From assembly GCA_001580565.1 (NCBI GenBank), contig LRBF01000230.1, positions 1-64,000 of the forward strand: 64,000 nt of DNA, written 5' to 3'. Positions 17,707 through 26,049 of this stretch are shown here, piece by piece (the first letter of the stretch is position 1; the number at the start of each line of letters is the position of its first letter). Both the position numbers and the translations under genes were made by a program. Below the pieces are notes generated by a model that did not search any database, was not told the origin of the DNA, and saw only the letters and a list, made by a program, of their open reading frames with translations. The DNA comes from Caballeronia megalochromosomata (GTDB taxonomy: Bacteria > Pseudomonadota > Gammaproteobacteria > Burkholderiales > Burkholderiaceae).

Positions 17707-17725
17707 AATATACAGGCAGACTGAT
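17707..17725 (+). promoter_or_regulatory. cluster motif, copy C (upstream of amidohydrolase operon)
   Basis: AATATACAGGCAGACTGAT, continuing as CAGT to give the palindrome ACTGATCAGT. TTGACG (17694-17699) precedes it. It lies about 75 bp before the first amidohydrolase start. Confidence 0.7.
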
Positions 17726-17800
17726 CAGTAAGGCGACATATCAAGCGTCGCCGAGAGGACACATCACGACGGCAGCCGCATCCTGCCGGGAGGAAACACT

Positions 17801-18964
17801 ATGACGACGGCAACACTCATCAGACCGGAAGCGCGCGAAACGCGCCCTGAAACGGTCGAAATCAAGGTGATCGATACGGACGTGCACGTTGAGCCGCGTT
17901 CGTTCGAAGAACTGATTCCCTACCTCGATGCGCCCTGGCGCGATCGGGCCCGTTTGATCGATGCCGTACCCTGGAGCCGCTCGACGTACAAGACGCTCGA
18001 CGGCGGCGGCCGCAAGGACGCCTATCCGAAGCATGGCGACATCGGTTCCGATCCGGACATGGTCGGCCAGCAGTTGTTCGTGGACGATCCGATCGACTAC
18101 GCGATTCTTCTGCCGTGGAGCTTTCGCGGCCTGACGGTCGATCCGCGTCTGGATACCGCGCTCGCGTCGGCCGTGAACAAGTGGCTCGCGGATACGTGGC
18201 TGTCGAAGTACAACGCGGAGAATCGCTATGTCGGGTCCATTACCGTGTCGGTCGAAGACCCGGCGGGCGCGGCGCGCGAAATCGACAAGTGGGGTGGTCA
18301 TCCCGGCTTTCGCCAGGTGATGATCGGACACTATGGTCCGCGACCCTTCGGTCATCCGTCATACGATCCGATCTGGGAAGCCGCCGCGCGGCACGGACTG
18401 CCGATCTCGATGCACTTCCGTGGCGGCGCGAATCAGCCGCTCGGGTGGACGTCGACGGGTCCGCTGCAATACTTCGTCGAATACCATTCGCTGATTGCGC
18501 CGATGGCCTATGCATCGCATATGGTGAGCTGGATTTGCAACGGCGTGCTCGACCGCCATCCGGAGATGAAGGTGCTCTTCGTGGAGGGCGGCTTCTTGTG
18601 GTATCGGCCGGTGATCGATCGTCTCGAACGCCATTGGAAGCAGACCGCTCACGAGCTCGGACTGGCCAGGACGCCGCTTCAGTACGTGCGCGATCATTTC
18701 CGCTTCGCGTCGCAGCCTATCGAAGAGAACACGGACTCGCAGAAGATCGCCGAGCTGTTCGAAGAAGCGAACGCGAAGGAATTGCTGCTGTTTTCGAGCG
18801 ACTATCCGCATTACGACTACGATCCGCCGAGCCGCGCGCTGCCGCGCTCGCTGGACGACGAAACGAAGAAGCGCATTCTCTCGGAGAACTCGCGGGTGCT
18901 CTTTGATCTGCCGAAAACGCGGCCCGTCGATCGATTCGATCTCGCCGCGGGAGGTCTGCAATGA
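17801..18964 (+). CDS. amidohydrolase family protein (ACMSD-like, COG2159)
   Basis: 387-residue TIM-barrel metal-dependent hydrolase/decarboxylase. Metal-site residues are recognisable: VIDTDVHVEP at the N-terminus, GLPISMHFRGG (His), VLFVEGGFLW (Glu), and the catalytic Asp in LLLFSSDYPHYDYDPP near residue 335. The family includes ACMSD, gamma-resorcylate and 5-carboxyvanillate decarboxylases, so C-C or C-N cleavage of a ring or ring-derived acid is possible. GGAGG precedes the ATG by 7 bases. It leads an operon with a second amidohydrolase (4-bp overlap), Rieske protein, reductase, VOC and NHL proteins. Confidence 0.88.
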   Translation: MTTATLIRPEARETRPETVEIKVIDTDVHVEPRSFEELIPYLDAPWRDRARLIDAVPWSRSTYKTLDGGGRKDAYPKHGDIGSDPDMVGQQLFVDDPIDYAILLPWSFRGLTVDPRLDTALASAVNKWLADTWLSKYNAENRYVGSITVSVEDPAGAAREIDKWGGHPGFRQVMIGHYGPRPFGHPSYDPIWEAAARHGLPISMHFRGGANQPLGWTSTGPLQYFVEYHSLIAPMAYASHMVSWICNGVLDRHPEMKVLFVEGGFLWYRPVIDRLERHWKQTAHELGLARTPLQYVRDHFRFASQPIEENTDSQKIAELFEEANAKELLLFSSDYPHYDYDPPSRALPRSLDDETKKRILSENSRVLFDLPKTRPVDRFDLAAGGLQ

Positions 18965-20004
18965 TCATCGACTGCGCAGTGCATCCGGTACTCGGTGACG
19001 AGGAATTCAACCGCGAGATCGGCGGCCCGTGGAATCTGCTGAGGCTGCCGCCCCTGTTCGGCGATCGTTATCGCGCGCCGCTCGATCAGCTTGCCGTGCC
19101 GGCGGAAGAGGCGTCCAGTCCTGCGGCGCTTGCTGAACAACTGCGTCGCGCGGGCATCGACCATGCGGTGCTGAGTCCGTCGACGCGCGGCTATTGGCCG
19201 AACCCGCAGCAGGCCGCCGCCGTCGCGCGTGCCGCGAACAGGCTGTTCGCACAGAAGTGGCTCGATGCGCCCGAATCCGAGGGACGCTTTCTCGGTTCCA
19301 TTCGCGTGGCGCTCAATGATGTCGATGTCGCGTTGCGTGAGATCGACCGCTGGGCCGATGACGAACGTTTCGTGCAGTTGGTCTTGCCCGCGCGCGCACT
19401 CGGCACGTATGGCGAACAGCGCTTCTTTCCGATCCTTCGCACCGCGGCGGAACGCGGCCTGGTCGTCTTCATCCACGACGATCCGGGCATGTTATGCGAG
19501 CCACCGCCGTCGCAAGTCGGTTTCCCGAGCCATTTCGCCGAGGTACATGCGCTCAGACCGATGGCGGGAATCGTGCACATGACGAGCCTGATCGTCGCGG
19601 GCGTATTCGAGCGTCTGCCCGAGCTTCGCGTGGTGCTGGGCGATGTCAGCGTGCATGCGGCGCGTTCGCTTGCCATCCGCACCGACAAGGACTGGCAATC
19701 GGACCGCCTCGAAGTGCCGTGGGTGAGCAAGGACCCGACGACCTACCTCGAACGTCATGTCCGTTTCGTCACGCAGGCCGACGATGAAATTTCGCCGCAC
19801 AGCGTTCGCACGGAAGGGACGATCGGCGGCGACAACGCGTCGCTGGTGGTGTACGGCAGTCGTCATCCGTACTGGGATGGCGTGCGGGCCGAGGACGTGT
19901 TCTCCGCATGGTCCGACGAGGATCGCAGCCGTTGCTTCTCCGGGAATGCCGTGCAGTTCTATCCGCGGCTGGCGGCGCGTGTCGCGGCCGAGCTGAGCGC
20001 GTGA
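18961..20004 (+). CDS. amidohydrolase family protein, second copy with altered active site
   Basis: 347 residues, starting inside the stop of the first amidohydrolase (ATGA). Same fold (MIIDCAVHPVLGDEEFNREIGGPWN, VVFIHDDPG), but the catalytic-Asp motif is changed: where the first protein has SSDYPH this one has GSRHPYWD, placing Arg at the Asp position, and the Glu of the VLFVEGG strand is replaced (VVLGDVSVHA). It may be a non-catalytic partner forming a heteromer with the first protein, or an enzyme with a different metal site. The reading frame is intact, with no sign of decay. Confidence 0.85.
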   Translation: MIIDCAVHPVLGDEEFNREIGGPWNLLRLPPLFGDRYRAPLDQLAVPAEEASSPAALAEQLRRAGIDHAVLSPSTRGYWPNPQQAAAVARAANRLFAQKWLDAPESEGRFLGSIRVALNDVDVALREIDRWADDERFVQLVLPARALGTYGEQRFFPILRTAAERGLVVFIHDDPGMLCEPPPSQVGFPSHFAEVHALRPMAGIVHMTSLIVAGVFERLPELRVVLGDVSVHAARSLAIRTDKDWQSDRLEVPWVSKDPTTYLERHVRFVTQADDEISPHSVRTEGTIGGDNASLVVYGSRHPYWDGVRAEDVFSAWSDEDRSRCFSGNAVQFYPRLAARVAAELSA

Positions 20005-20033
20005 TCGGGTCAGTCTGAACAGGAGCTTTGAAA

Positions 20034-20459
20034 ATGCGCTATATCGTGGGTCCCGTATCCGAATTGCCGCCCGGAACGTCGAAAGTGGTCTTTCCGGACA
20101 AGGTGAAAAGTGGCGTCGGCGTCTTCAATGTCGACGGCACGTTCTATGCGTTGAAAAACACCTGTCCGCACATGGGTGGTCCGCTATGTGTGGGCAGAGT
20201 ACGCGGCACGTCGGCGGCCACGCTGCCGGCCGATTGTCAGCCCGAAGTGCATTGGGTGAGGCACGGCGAAATCGTGTCGTGTCCGTGGCATCACTGGGAG
20301 TTCGACATCAAGACCGGGCGAACCATCTTCGAGTCGCGGCAGAAGGTGCGCAGCTATCCGGTTTCGATCGAAACGCCCGAAGAACTCGCGCGCCTGAAGG
20401 CGGGTGTCGAAACCATTCCGGTCTCCGTCGAAGGCGCGACGGTAGTGCTCGATGTCTGA
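20034..20459 (+). CDS. Rieske [2Fe-2S] domain protein (ferredoxin-type)
   Basis: 141 residues; ATG 20034 has AGGAG 8 bases upstream (a TTG at 20028 is also in frame). The cluster ligands are CPHMGG (C-x-H, about residue 42) and CPWHHWEFD (C-x2-H, about residue 81). It is too short to be an oxygenase alpha subunit and has no membrane anchor, so it should be a soluble electron carrier. It overlaps the reductase gene downstream by 8 bp, forming a two-part electron chain. No Rieske oxygenase alpha subunit is encoded in the window. Confidence 0.9.
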   Translation: MRYIVGPVSELPPGTSKVVFPDKVKSGVGVFNVDGTFYALKNTCPHMGGPLCVGRVRGTSAATLPADCQPEVHWVRHGEIVSCPWHHWEFDIKTGRTIFESRQKVRSYPVSIETPEELARLKAGVETIPVSVEGATVVLDV

Positions 20460-21411
20460 ACACGATCTCGAACTGGTGATCACGCGCATGGATGTGCTCA
20501 CGCCGGGTGTCGTTCAACTCACATTCGCGCAGCATGACGGGAGTGAGATGCCGCCCTGGGAACCGGGCGCGCATGTGGATCTGCGCTTCGCTTCCCACGG
20601 CGTCGATTTCGTGCGTCAGTATTCGTTGTGCGGACCGGTATCGGACCGTTGCCACTGGAAGGTTGCGGTGCTGCATGCGCTCGATGGCCGGGGCGGATCG
20701 GCGCATATTCACGCGGCGTTTGCCGAAGGCGACACGGTTCGAGTCACGGGGCCGCGCAATCACTTTCCGCTTCAGCCTGCGAACCGGTATCTCTTCATTG
20801 CGGGCGGAATCGGCATCACGCCTATTGTGCCGATGCTCGCGCAGGTTGCCGCGACGGACGCGGATTGGCGACTGATCTATTGCGGAAGATCGATGCAATC
20901 GATGGCCTTCGCCGACGACATGCGCGCATACGGCGAAAAGAAGGTGACGCTGCACGAAAGCGACACGGCCGGTTTGCTGAACCTGGAGGCCGTTATCGAT
21001 GCAGCCGATCCGGAAACGGTCGTCTACTGCTGCGGTCCGGAATCGATGTTGCGCGCGCTCGACGCATGCTGTGTGGAATGGGACAGTGACAGAGTTCATG
21101 TCGAACGCTTCGCACGTCGCGAAGATGATGTCGACCATACCGGGACCGCGTTCGATGTCGAGTTTGCGCGCTCAGGCGTGGTTGCCCGCGTGCCCGCGGA
21201 CTGTTCGATTCTGGAAGTGGCCGAGGCGCTTGGCGTGGACATCGACTCGTCATGTCAGGAAGGGACATGCGGTTCATGTGAGACGAAAGTCTTGTGCGGC
21301 ACGCCCGATCATCGCGATTCGGTTCTGAGTGCGAAGGAGCGCGCGGCGGGCAAGACCATGATGGTGTGCGTGTCGCGGTCGTGCACGGCGAAACTGGTGC
21401 TCGACGCGTAG
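20452..21411 (+). CDS. PDR/VanB family oxidoreductase (FMN-NAD(P)H-[2Fe-2S] reductase)
   Basis: 319 residues in the order flavin domain (RQYSLCG about 58), NAD(P)-binding domain (AGGIGITPIVPM about 118, CCGPES about 195) and C-terminal plant-type ferredoxin domain (CQEGTCGSCETKVLCG with a distal Cys near 308). Such proteins pass electrons from NAD(P)H to a Rieske oxygenase, as VanB and phthalate dioxygenase reductase do. Here the immediate partner is the overlapping Rieske protein, and the terminal oxygenase is missing from the cluster. Confidence 0.92.
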   Translation: MSEHDLELVITRMDVLTPGVVQLTFAQHDGSEMPPWEPGAHVDLRFASHGVDFVRQYSLCGPVSDRCHWKVAVLHALDGRGGSAHIHAAFAEGDTVRVTGPRNHFPLQPANRYLFIAGGIGITPIVPMLAQVAATDADWRLIYCGRSMQSMAFADDMRAYGEKKVTLHESDTAGLLNLEAVIDAADPETVVYCCGPESMLRALDACCVEWDSDRVHVERFARREDDVDHTGTAFDVEFARSGVVARVPADCSILEVAEALGVDIDSSCQEGTCGSCETKVLCGTPDHRDSVLSAKERAAGKTMMVCVSRSCTAKLVLDA

Positions 21412-21465
21412 TCCTTCGGAAGACTGGCGGTATCGATGAATGTAAAGTAATAAGGAGTATGAAAC

Positions 21466-22221
21466 ATGACAACGATGAAAACGAAGAACCCCCCACGCCA
21501 CAGACAGGTCTTGCAGGAGCGCGGGCCGGCGGCGGGGCGCATCTCGGGCATCAATCATCTGGTGCTGTTCGTGCAGGACATGGACGAAGGCGTGCGCTTC
21601 TATCGTGACGTGCTCGGTATGCGCGTCGTGCGCACCGTGCGGTTCACGACGAACGCCGCGGGTCTGCGCTCCGCCGCGCATCATTCGAGCGGTCTTGCCG
21701 TGGAGGAAGAAGCGCCTTCGCCAATCGCGGTCGACTTGTGGGTGCGGCAGGTCTTCTTCGAAATGAGCAACGGCTTGTTGTTCTCGATCTACGAGGCGCC
21801 CGGTGTGTCGGCGCGGCCGGCGGCGCCGATCAGCTCGGTGTTGTGGCCATCAGCCGGAGCAGGGCAGTGGAGCCGCCCGGACGAGCCGCAAAAGCTGGAT
21901 CATCTTTCATTCGATGTTCCCACTCAGGCTGACGTCGTCTGGTTCCGCGACCATCTGATGGCGAACGGCGTTGCGGTGTCCGCGCTCTCGGAACGACGTG
22001 GGGCCAATAACACGCATCGGTTCATCTCGTCGATCTATTTCTCGGACCCGAGCGGCAACCCGCTGGAGATTTCTTCGTTCAACGCCGCCGATCAGGACTG
22101 GCAGTCTTACGATTTCTCTACCTGGTTCATGGACGAGCATCCCGTTCCATCGCTTCTGAACGAAGGCTCCCGCGACGAGCACGCCCTCGTTCCTCATTGG
22201 GTGCGCCCGGCAAAGGCGTGA
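21466..22221 (+). CDS. VOC family protein (extradiol-dioxygenase-like)
   Basis: 251 residues built from two vicinal-oxygen-chelate repeats. Candidate metal ligands are His in INHLVLFVQDMDEGVRFYRDVLGM, His in KLDHLSFDVPTQ and Glu in NPLEISSFNAAD, the H-H-E set of Fe or Mn type I extradiol dioxygenases and glyoxalases. AAGGAG precedes the ATG with suitable spacing. The gene's stop overlaps the NHL start by one base. In this operon a ring- or enol-cleaving step is reasonable, but the exact reaction is not readable. Confidence 0.82.
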   Translation: MTTMKTKNPPRHRQVLQERGPAAGRISGINHLVLFVQDMDEGVRFYRDVLGMRVVRTVRFTTNAAGLRSAAHHSSGLAVEEEAPSPIAVDLWVRQVFFEMSNGLLFSIYEAPGVSARPAAPISSVLWPSAGAGQWSRPDEPQKLDHLSFDVPTQADVVWFRDHLMANGVAVSALSERRGANNTHRFISSIYFSDPSGNPLEISSFNAADQDWQSYDFSTWFMDEHPVPSLLNEGSRDEHALVPHWVRPAKA

Positions 22222-23186
22222 TGACGGTGATGAGCTACGAGGAAGTGACCGGATGGGGCGCGCGGAATTGGGCGCACGATGTCACAGGCGTGGCCGTGGA
22301 TTCGCGAGATCGCGTCTACGTGTTGCAGCAGGGCGACGAACCCGTCACCGTCTTTCGACGCGACGGCACACTCGTGGACTGCTGGGGACACGGCCGCTTT
22401 TCGAAACGTCCGCATCTCATATCGATCGGTGAAGACGACCGCGTCTACGTGGCCGACGACGGTGGTCATCGTGTTCATGTGTTCGAGCCGGACGGGAACC
22501 TGCTGGAGACCATCGGCAGCGGCGAGCCGTCGGAAACGGGATATGACACGGACGCACCCGGTGCGGAGATCGCGCTCGACCGGATGACGGGCGGCGCGCC
22601 GTTCAACCGGCCGACCAAAGCCGCGCCGTGGAAGAACGGCGAGTTGTTCGTGAGCGATGGATATCGCAATTGCCGCGTCCATCGCTTCTCGGCGGATCGC
22701 ACCTTGCTTCAGTCGTGGGGCGGTCCGGGCGCGGGCGAGGGGTGCTTCGTGATTCCGCATAGCGTGTCCATCGACTACGAGGGCAGGGTCTTCGTGTGTG
22801 ATCGGGAAAACGACCGGATCCAGATTTTCTCTCGCAACGGCTTGCTGCTCGATAGCTGGAACGACACACAACGCCCCACGGACGTCGCGTTCGATCGGCG
22901 GGGTTTCGTCTATGTGACCGAGCTTCCCCGGGGTCCGCTCGACCTGAAATCATGGCGACTCGGGCGAGCGACGGAAGAGTATCCCGGTCGAGTGACCGTG
23001 AGGTCGTCCACGGGAGCCGTGGTCGCCGCAGTGGCGTGCCCGGGAGTCGAATTCCGGGCGCCCCACGCGATCGCCGTGGACTCGGAAGGTGCTGTGTATG
23101 TGTCGGAGGTGCCCGAGTCGCTTGCGAATTACACGGGCAGGATGCATCGGCCGCAACGATGCTTGCGCAAGTTCAGGCCGCGTTGA
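22221..23186 (+). CDS. NHL-repeat beta-propeller protein
   Basis: 321 residues, starting at ATG 22221 (TGATG junction with the VOC stop); longer in-frame starts lie within the VOC gene. At least five NHL-type blades are visible (GVAVDSRDRVYVLQQGDEPVTVFRRDG, ISIGEDDRVYVADDGGHRVHVFEPDG, VSIDYEGRVFVCDRENDRIQIFSRNG, AIAVDSEGAVYVSEVPES). Related propellers include peptidyl-hydroxyglycine lyase and SMP-30-like lactonases, but no catalytic signature is clear. There is no signal peptide. Last gene of the operon. Confidence 0.82.
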   Translation: MTVMSYEEVTGWGARNWAHDVTGVAVDSRDRVYVLQQGDEPVTVFRRDGTLVDCWGHGRFSKRPHLISIGEDDRVYVADDGGHRVHVFEPDGNLLETIGSGEPSETGYDTDAPGAEIALDRMTGGAPFNRPTKAAPWKNGELFVSDGYRNCRVHRFSADRTLLQSWGGPGAGEGCFVIPHSVSIDYEGRVFVCDRENDRIQIFSRNGLLLDSWNDTQRPTDVAFDRRGFVYVTELPRGPLDLKSWRLGRATEEYPGRVTVRSSTGAVVAAVACPGVEFRAPHAIAVDSEGAVYVSEVPESLANYTGRMHRPQRCLRKFRPR

Positions 23187-23205
23187 GGGACTCGCGCTTA
23201 GGCGC

Positions 23206-23640
23206 CTACTCGCGCGTATCGACGATCCGTTTGATCAGCGCCAGACCGCGTTGCAGTTCAAGGCGTTCGGTGTCGGTCAGTTTTTCGACGATGACGGAAT
23301 TCAGCCAGTCCTCGCGAACCTCGAAGATGTCTTCGAGCGTCTTGACGCCCTTGCGCGTCAGTTGGATCAGCATGGTGCGGCCATCGGTGGGATGCGGTTT
23401 TCTGCCGATGAGTCCCGCTTCTTCGAGCGCGCGTACCGTGATGGTCATCGATTGCGGTCTGACGCGCTCGGCGGCCGCGAGGTCGTTGGTGCTCATCGCA
23501 CCTTGCCGCTGAAGATGGCCGAGCACCGTGAGCTGCGAAAGAGGCGGGCCCGATTCGATTCGAATCAGTCGTGCTCCCCGACTCAAGGTTTCACGAAGCT
23601 CGAAGGCGAGTTCCGCAACAGCATCTCTGTTTTTTTGCAT
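23206..23640 (-). CDS. MarR family transcriptional regulator
   Basis: 144 residues with the MarR winged helix (LSQLTVLGHLQRQGAMSTNDLAAAERVRPQSMTITVRALEEAGLIGRKPHPTDGRTMLIQLT). It converges on the NHL gene. A CTGATCAG (23643-23650) directly abuts its start codon. That 8-mer is also the right half of the TATACAG-N5-CTGATCAG motif found upstream of the catabolic transcripts, so this MarR is a candidate for the protein that reads it. That link is inference. Confidence 0.88.
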   Translation of the reverse strand: MQKNRDAVAELAFELRETLSRGARLIRIESGPPLSQLTVLGHLQRQGAMSTNDLAAAERVRPQSMTITVRALEEAGLIGRKPHPTDGRTMLIQLTRKGVKTLEDIFEVREDWLNSVIVEKLTDTERLELQRGLALIKRIVDTRE

Positions 23641-23874
23641 GTCTGATCAGGGTTTCCAGCGCGATCCAACGCTGTTTCTATCGGCGTCTTGAAGCGATAA
23701 ATGTAACACAGCGAAACCGTGATATTTTCGAAGGATTGGCTCGATCTCGGCGCGCTGCTCGAAACGCTATGCGTTGGAGGGCCTCACACGCCGTCCAGAC
23801 TGATCCGACCTTAACCCGAATCCACTGCCAGGCATGCCCGATAAAATCGGGCGAATCATTCACGTTTTCATGCC

Positions 23875-24369
23875 ATGCCGCTCAATCCCGGTTCCCCTCT
23901 CGCACGTCTCATGAATGCTCCGGTGAGGCCGGGCAAAGTCGTATGGATAGGCTTGCGCGGCGCACGGCGCGCGCCGCTCGACGTGGTCGAATTCGCGCTC
24001 GCGCTGGCGGACGGCGGTCTCGAAGGCGATCACTACAGCCGCAAGGGCGGCAATCGGCAAGTGACGCTGATTCAGGCGGAGAGCCTGCGCGCGATAGCGA
24101 GCCACCTCGGTCTCGACGGCGTTTCGCCCCTGGATGTGCGGCGCAATATCGTCACGGCGGGCATGAACCTTCACGCGCTGAAGAACCGGCGCTTTCGTAT
24201 CGGTGGCGCGGTGCTGGAAGCGAGCGGGGAATGTCATCCATGCTCGCGCATGGAAGAGGCGTTCGGCGTGGGCGGCTATAACGCGGTGCGCGGATTCGGC
24301 GGCATCACGGCGCGCGTCGTCGAAGGCGGCAGGATCGATCTTTCGAGCCTGATCGAGCCGCTGCGCTGA
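23875..24369 (+). CDS. MOSC domain-containing protein
   Basis: 164 residues, consisting of a single MOSC (molybdenum cofactor sulfurase C-terminal) domain. The conserved core is present: GLEGDHYSRKGGNRQVTLIQAE and the Cys-containing ECHPCSRMEEAFG. Bacterial MOSC proteins such as YiiM and YcbX act with Moco to reduce N-hydroxylated compounds such as 6-hydroxylaminopurine. Monocistronic by appearance. Confidence 0.88.
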   Translation: MPLNPGSPLARLMNAPVRPGKVVWIGLRGARRAPLDVVEFALALADGGLEGDHYSRKGGNRQVTLIQAESLRAIASHLGLDGVSPLDVRRNIVTAGMNLHALKNRRFRIGGAVLEASGECHPCSRMEEAFGVGGYNAVRGFGGITARVVEGGRIDLSSLIEPLR

Positions 24370-24486
24370 TCACGACATAGCCGGGCAGCGTTTTCGAGGT
24401 CGAGCGTGATTACGTGTATCGTGGTTCCTGCTGCCGTGCGTCGGCGCGCGCAAGTCCCGCCGACCCGTTTCTCGAGGAGACATCTC

Positions 24487-25320
24487 ATGTGCCGCTGGCT
24501 CGCCTATTCCGGCAAACCGCTTCAGCTCGAAACGGTGCTGTTCAACGCGAAGCACTCGCTGATCGATCAGAGCCTGCATTCGCGGCTTGGCCACACGACC
24601 ACCAACGGTGATGGCTTCGGCATCGGCTGGTACGGGCATCCGACCGACATTCCGTTTCGCTATCGCTGTATTCAGCCGGCATGGAGCGATCGCAATCTGC
24701 GTGAAGCCGCGCGCGCGATCCACGCGCCGCTGTTCGTCGCGCATATTCGTGCGGCGACCGGCACGCCATCGCAGGAAAGCAACTGTCATCCGTTTCGTCA
24801 CGGCCGGTGGCTGTTCGCGCATAACGGTCTCGTGCGCAACTATCCGGTGATGCGCCGCGATCTCATGGTTGCGATCGCACCGGAGCTATTCCCGTCGATC
24901 GAAGGATCGACCGATTCCGAAGTGCTGTTCTTCCTCGCGCTGACATTCGGTCTGGAGCTGGCGCCTGTCAGCGCGCTCAAGCGAATGGTGGCGTTTGTCG
25001 AGGAAACCGGCCGCCGCCACGGCGTGGAGGATCCGTTGAACATGACCATCTGCGCAACCGACGGCGAGCAGATCGTCGCGGTGCGCTATTCGAGCGAAAG
25101 ACAGTCCCGCTCGCTATTTCACAACACGTCGTTCCGTCATCTGCACGAGTTGTATCCCGACGATCCGCGCATCGCGATGGCCGGGGAAGACGCGTTTCTG
25201 GTTCTGTCGGAGCCGCTCGGCGATTTGCCAGGCTGGTGGCAGGAGATTCCGGAGAGCACGGTCGTAGTAGCGCAAGGCGGCGACATCGAGCAGTTTCCTT
25301 TCGAACCGCAAGCGGCTTGA
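24487..25320 (+). CDS. class II glutamine amidotransferase (YafJ-like)
   Basis: 277 residues; the start is fixed at ATG 24487 so that Cys2 (MCRWLAYSG) becomes the N-terminal nucleophile of the Ntn-hydrolase fold, as the family requires. Glutaminase-site motifs HTTTNGDGFGIGWYG, FVAHIRAATGTPSQESNCHPF and WLFAHNGLVRNYP are all present. There is no synthase domain, as in E. coli YafJ and EgtC-like proteins, so the amide acceptor is unknown. Confidence 0.9.
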   Translation: MCRWLAYSGKPLQLETVLFNAKHSLIDQSLHSRLGHTTTNGDGFGIGWYGHPTDIPFRYRCIQPAWSDRNLREAARAIHAPLFVAHIRAATGTPSQESNCHPFRHGRWLFAHNGLVRNYPVMRRDLMVAIAPELFPSIEGSTDSEVLFFLALTFGLELAPVSALKRMVAFVEETGRRHGVEDPLNMTICATDGEQIVAVRYSSERQSRSLFHNTSFRHLHELYPDDPRIAMAGEDAFLVLSEPLGDLPGWWQEIPESTVVVAQGGDIEQFPFEPQAA

Positions 25321-25484
25321 GGGACTCGGGCGGGATCTCGATTCAGGCTATCTGGCCCGCTCATTCCAGGCTAATTCAAGCGTTGTAATCTGCTTTGCAT
25401 CGGCGGTGCATGCAAGGCAGCCTCAGGAAAGAGACGACATGTGCGCTGCGGCGAACGCCGAACTAACCCGACAAGGAGCACATC

Positions 25485-25727
25485 ATGTTCGCACTCTTTT
25501 CTCGCCTGGTCGGATGGCTGAATTCCCGCCACAGCGTGTCTTCGCACGGCGCCCCTTACGCAGCGGAGGATGATCGCGGCGATTTTCAACATCGCATGCG
25601 CCAGCTCGAAGAAGAGCTCCGCATCAACGGCATGCCGCTGCGCGGCGCGGTATCGCGTGACAGGCATGCGTTTGCTCGCATCGTGATCGATCAGGACGAC
25701 AGCATGAAGCGAAAAGGGTCGGTCTGA
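25485..25727 (+). CDS. small hypothetical protein
   Basis: 80 residues with AAGGAG ideally placed before the ATG. A hydrophobic start (MFALFSRLVGWLN) is followed by a charged, probably helical body (HRMRQLEEELRINGMPL). Not recognised. It stands alone downstream of the amidotransferase gene. Confidence 0.6.
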   Translation: MFALFSRLVGWLNSRHSVSSHGAPYAAEDDRGDFQHRMRQLEEELRINGMPLRGAVSRDRHAFARIVIDQDDSMKRKGSV

Positions 25728-26049
25728 TTACCCGCGCCGGCCGTCGCAAGTTGTGACATCCTCATACGACAAAGCCTCTTCAACGTGTCAGAGCGCTACT
25801 TGCGGTAGCGACGTATCAAAGTCGCTGTTGGCAGAAGAAAAATGCACGTGATCCCGAGTCGGAATCTGACGCGACCGGTAACACGAGCAGTGTATCGAAA
25901 GCCTTTTTTGCCACGTAGAACCTAAGGTATCAGACGGCCCGGTAATGGGCGTCTGACCTGACAGCGACGTGGAAAACAGGAACGATCGTCCCTGCTAGGA
26001 AGCTAAGCTTGCCATCGACCATTCCTCGGGTCGCTCGTGGTTCCTTCAA
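25728..26049. other. intergenic region marking the left edge of the less GC-rich segment
   Basis: No gene recognised. It contains a short inverted repeat GCGAC/GTCGC near 25807-25824 but no tRNA end, direct repeat or transposase remnant that would mark an insertion boundary. Confidence 0.4.

Noticed and set aside
17801..23186. Expected Rieske oxygenase alpha subunit in the catabolic operon
   Set aside because: Searched every large open frame in the cluster; the only Rieske motif is in the 141-residue ferredoxin-type protein, which is far too short for an alpha subunit.
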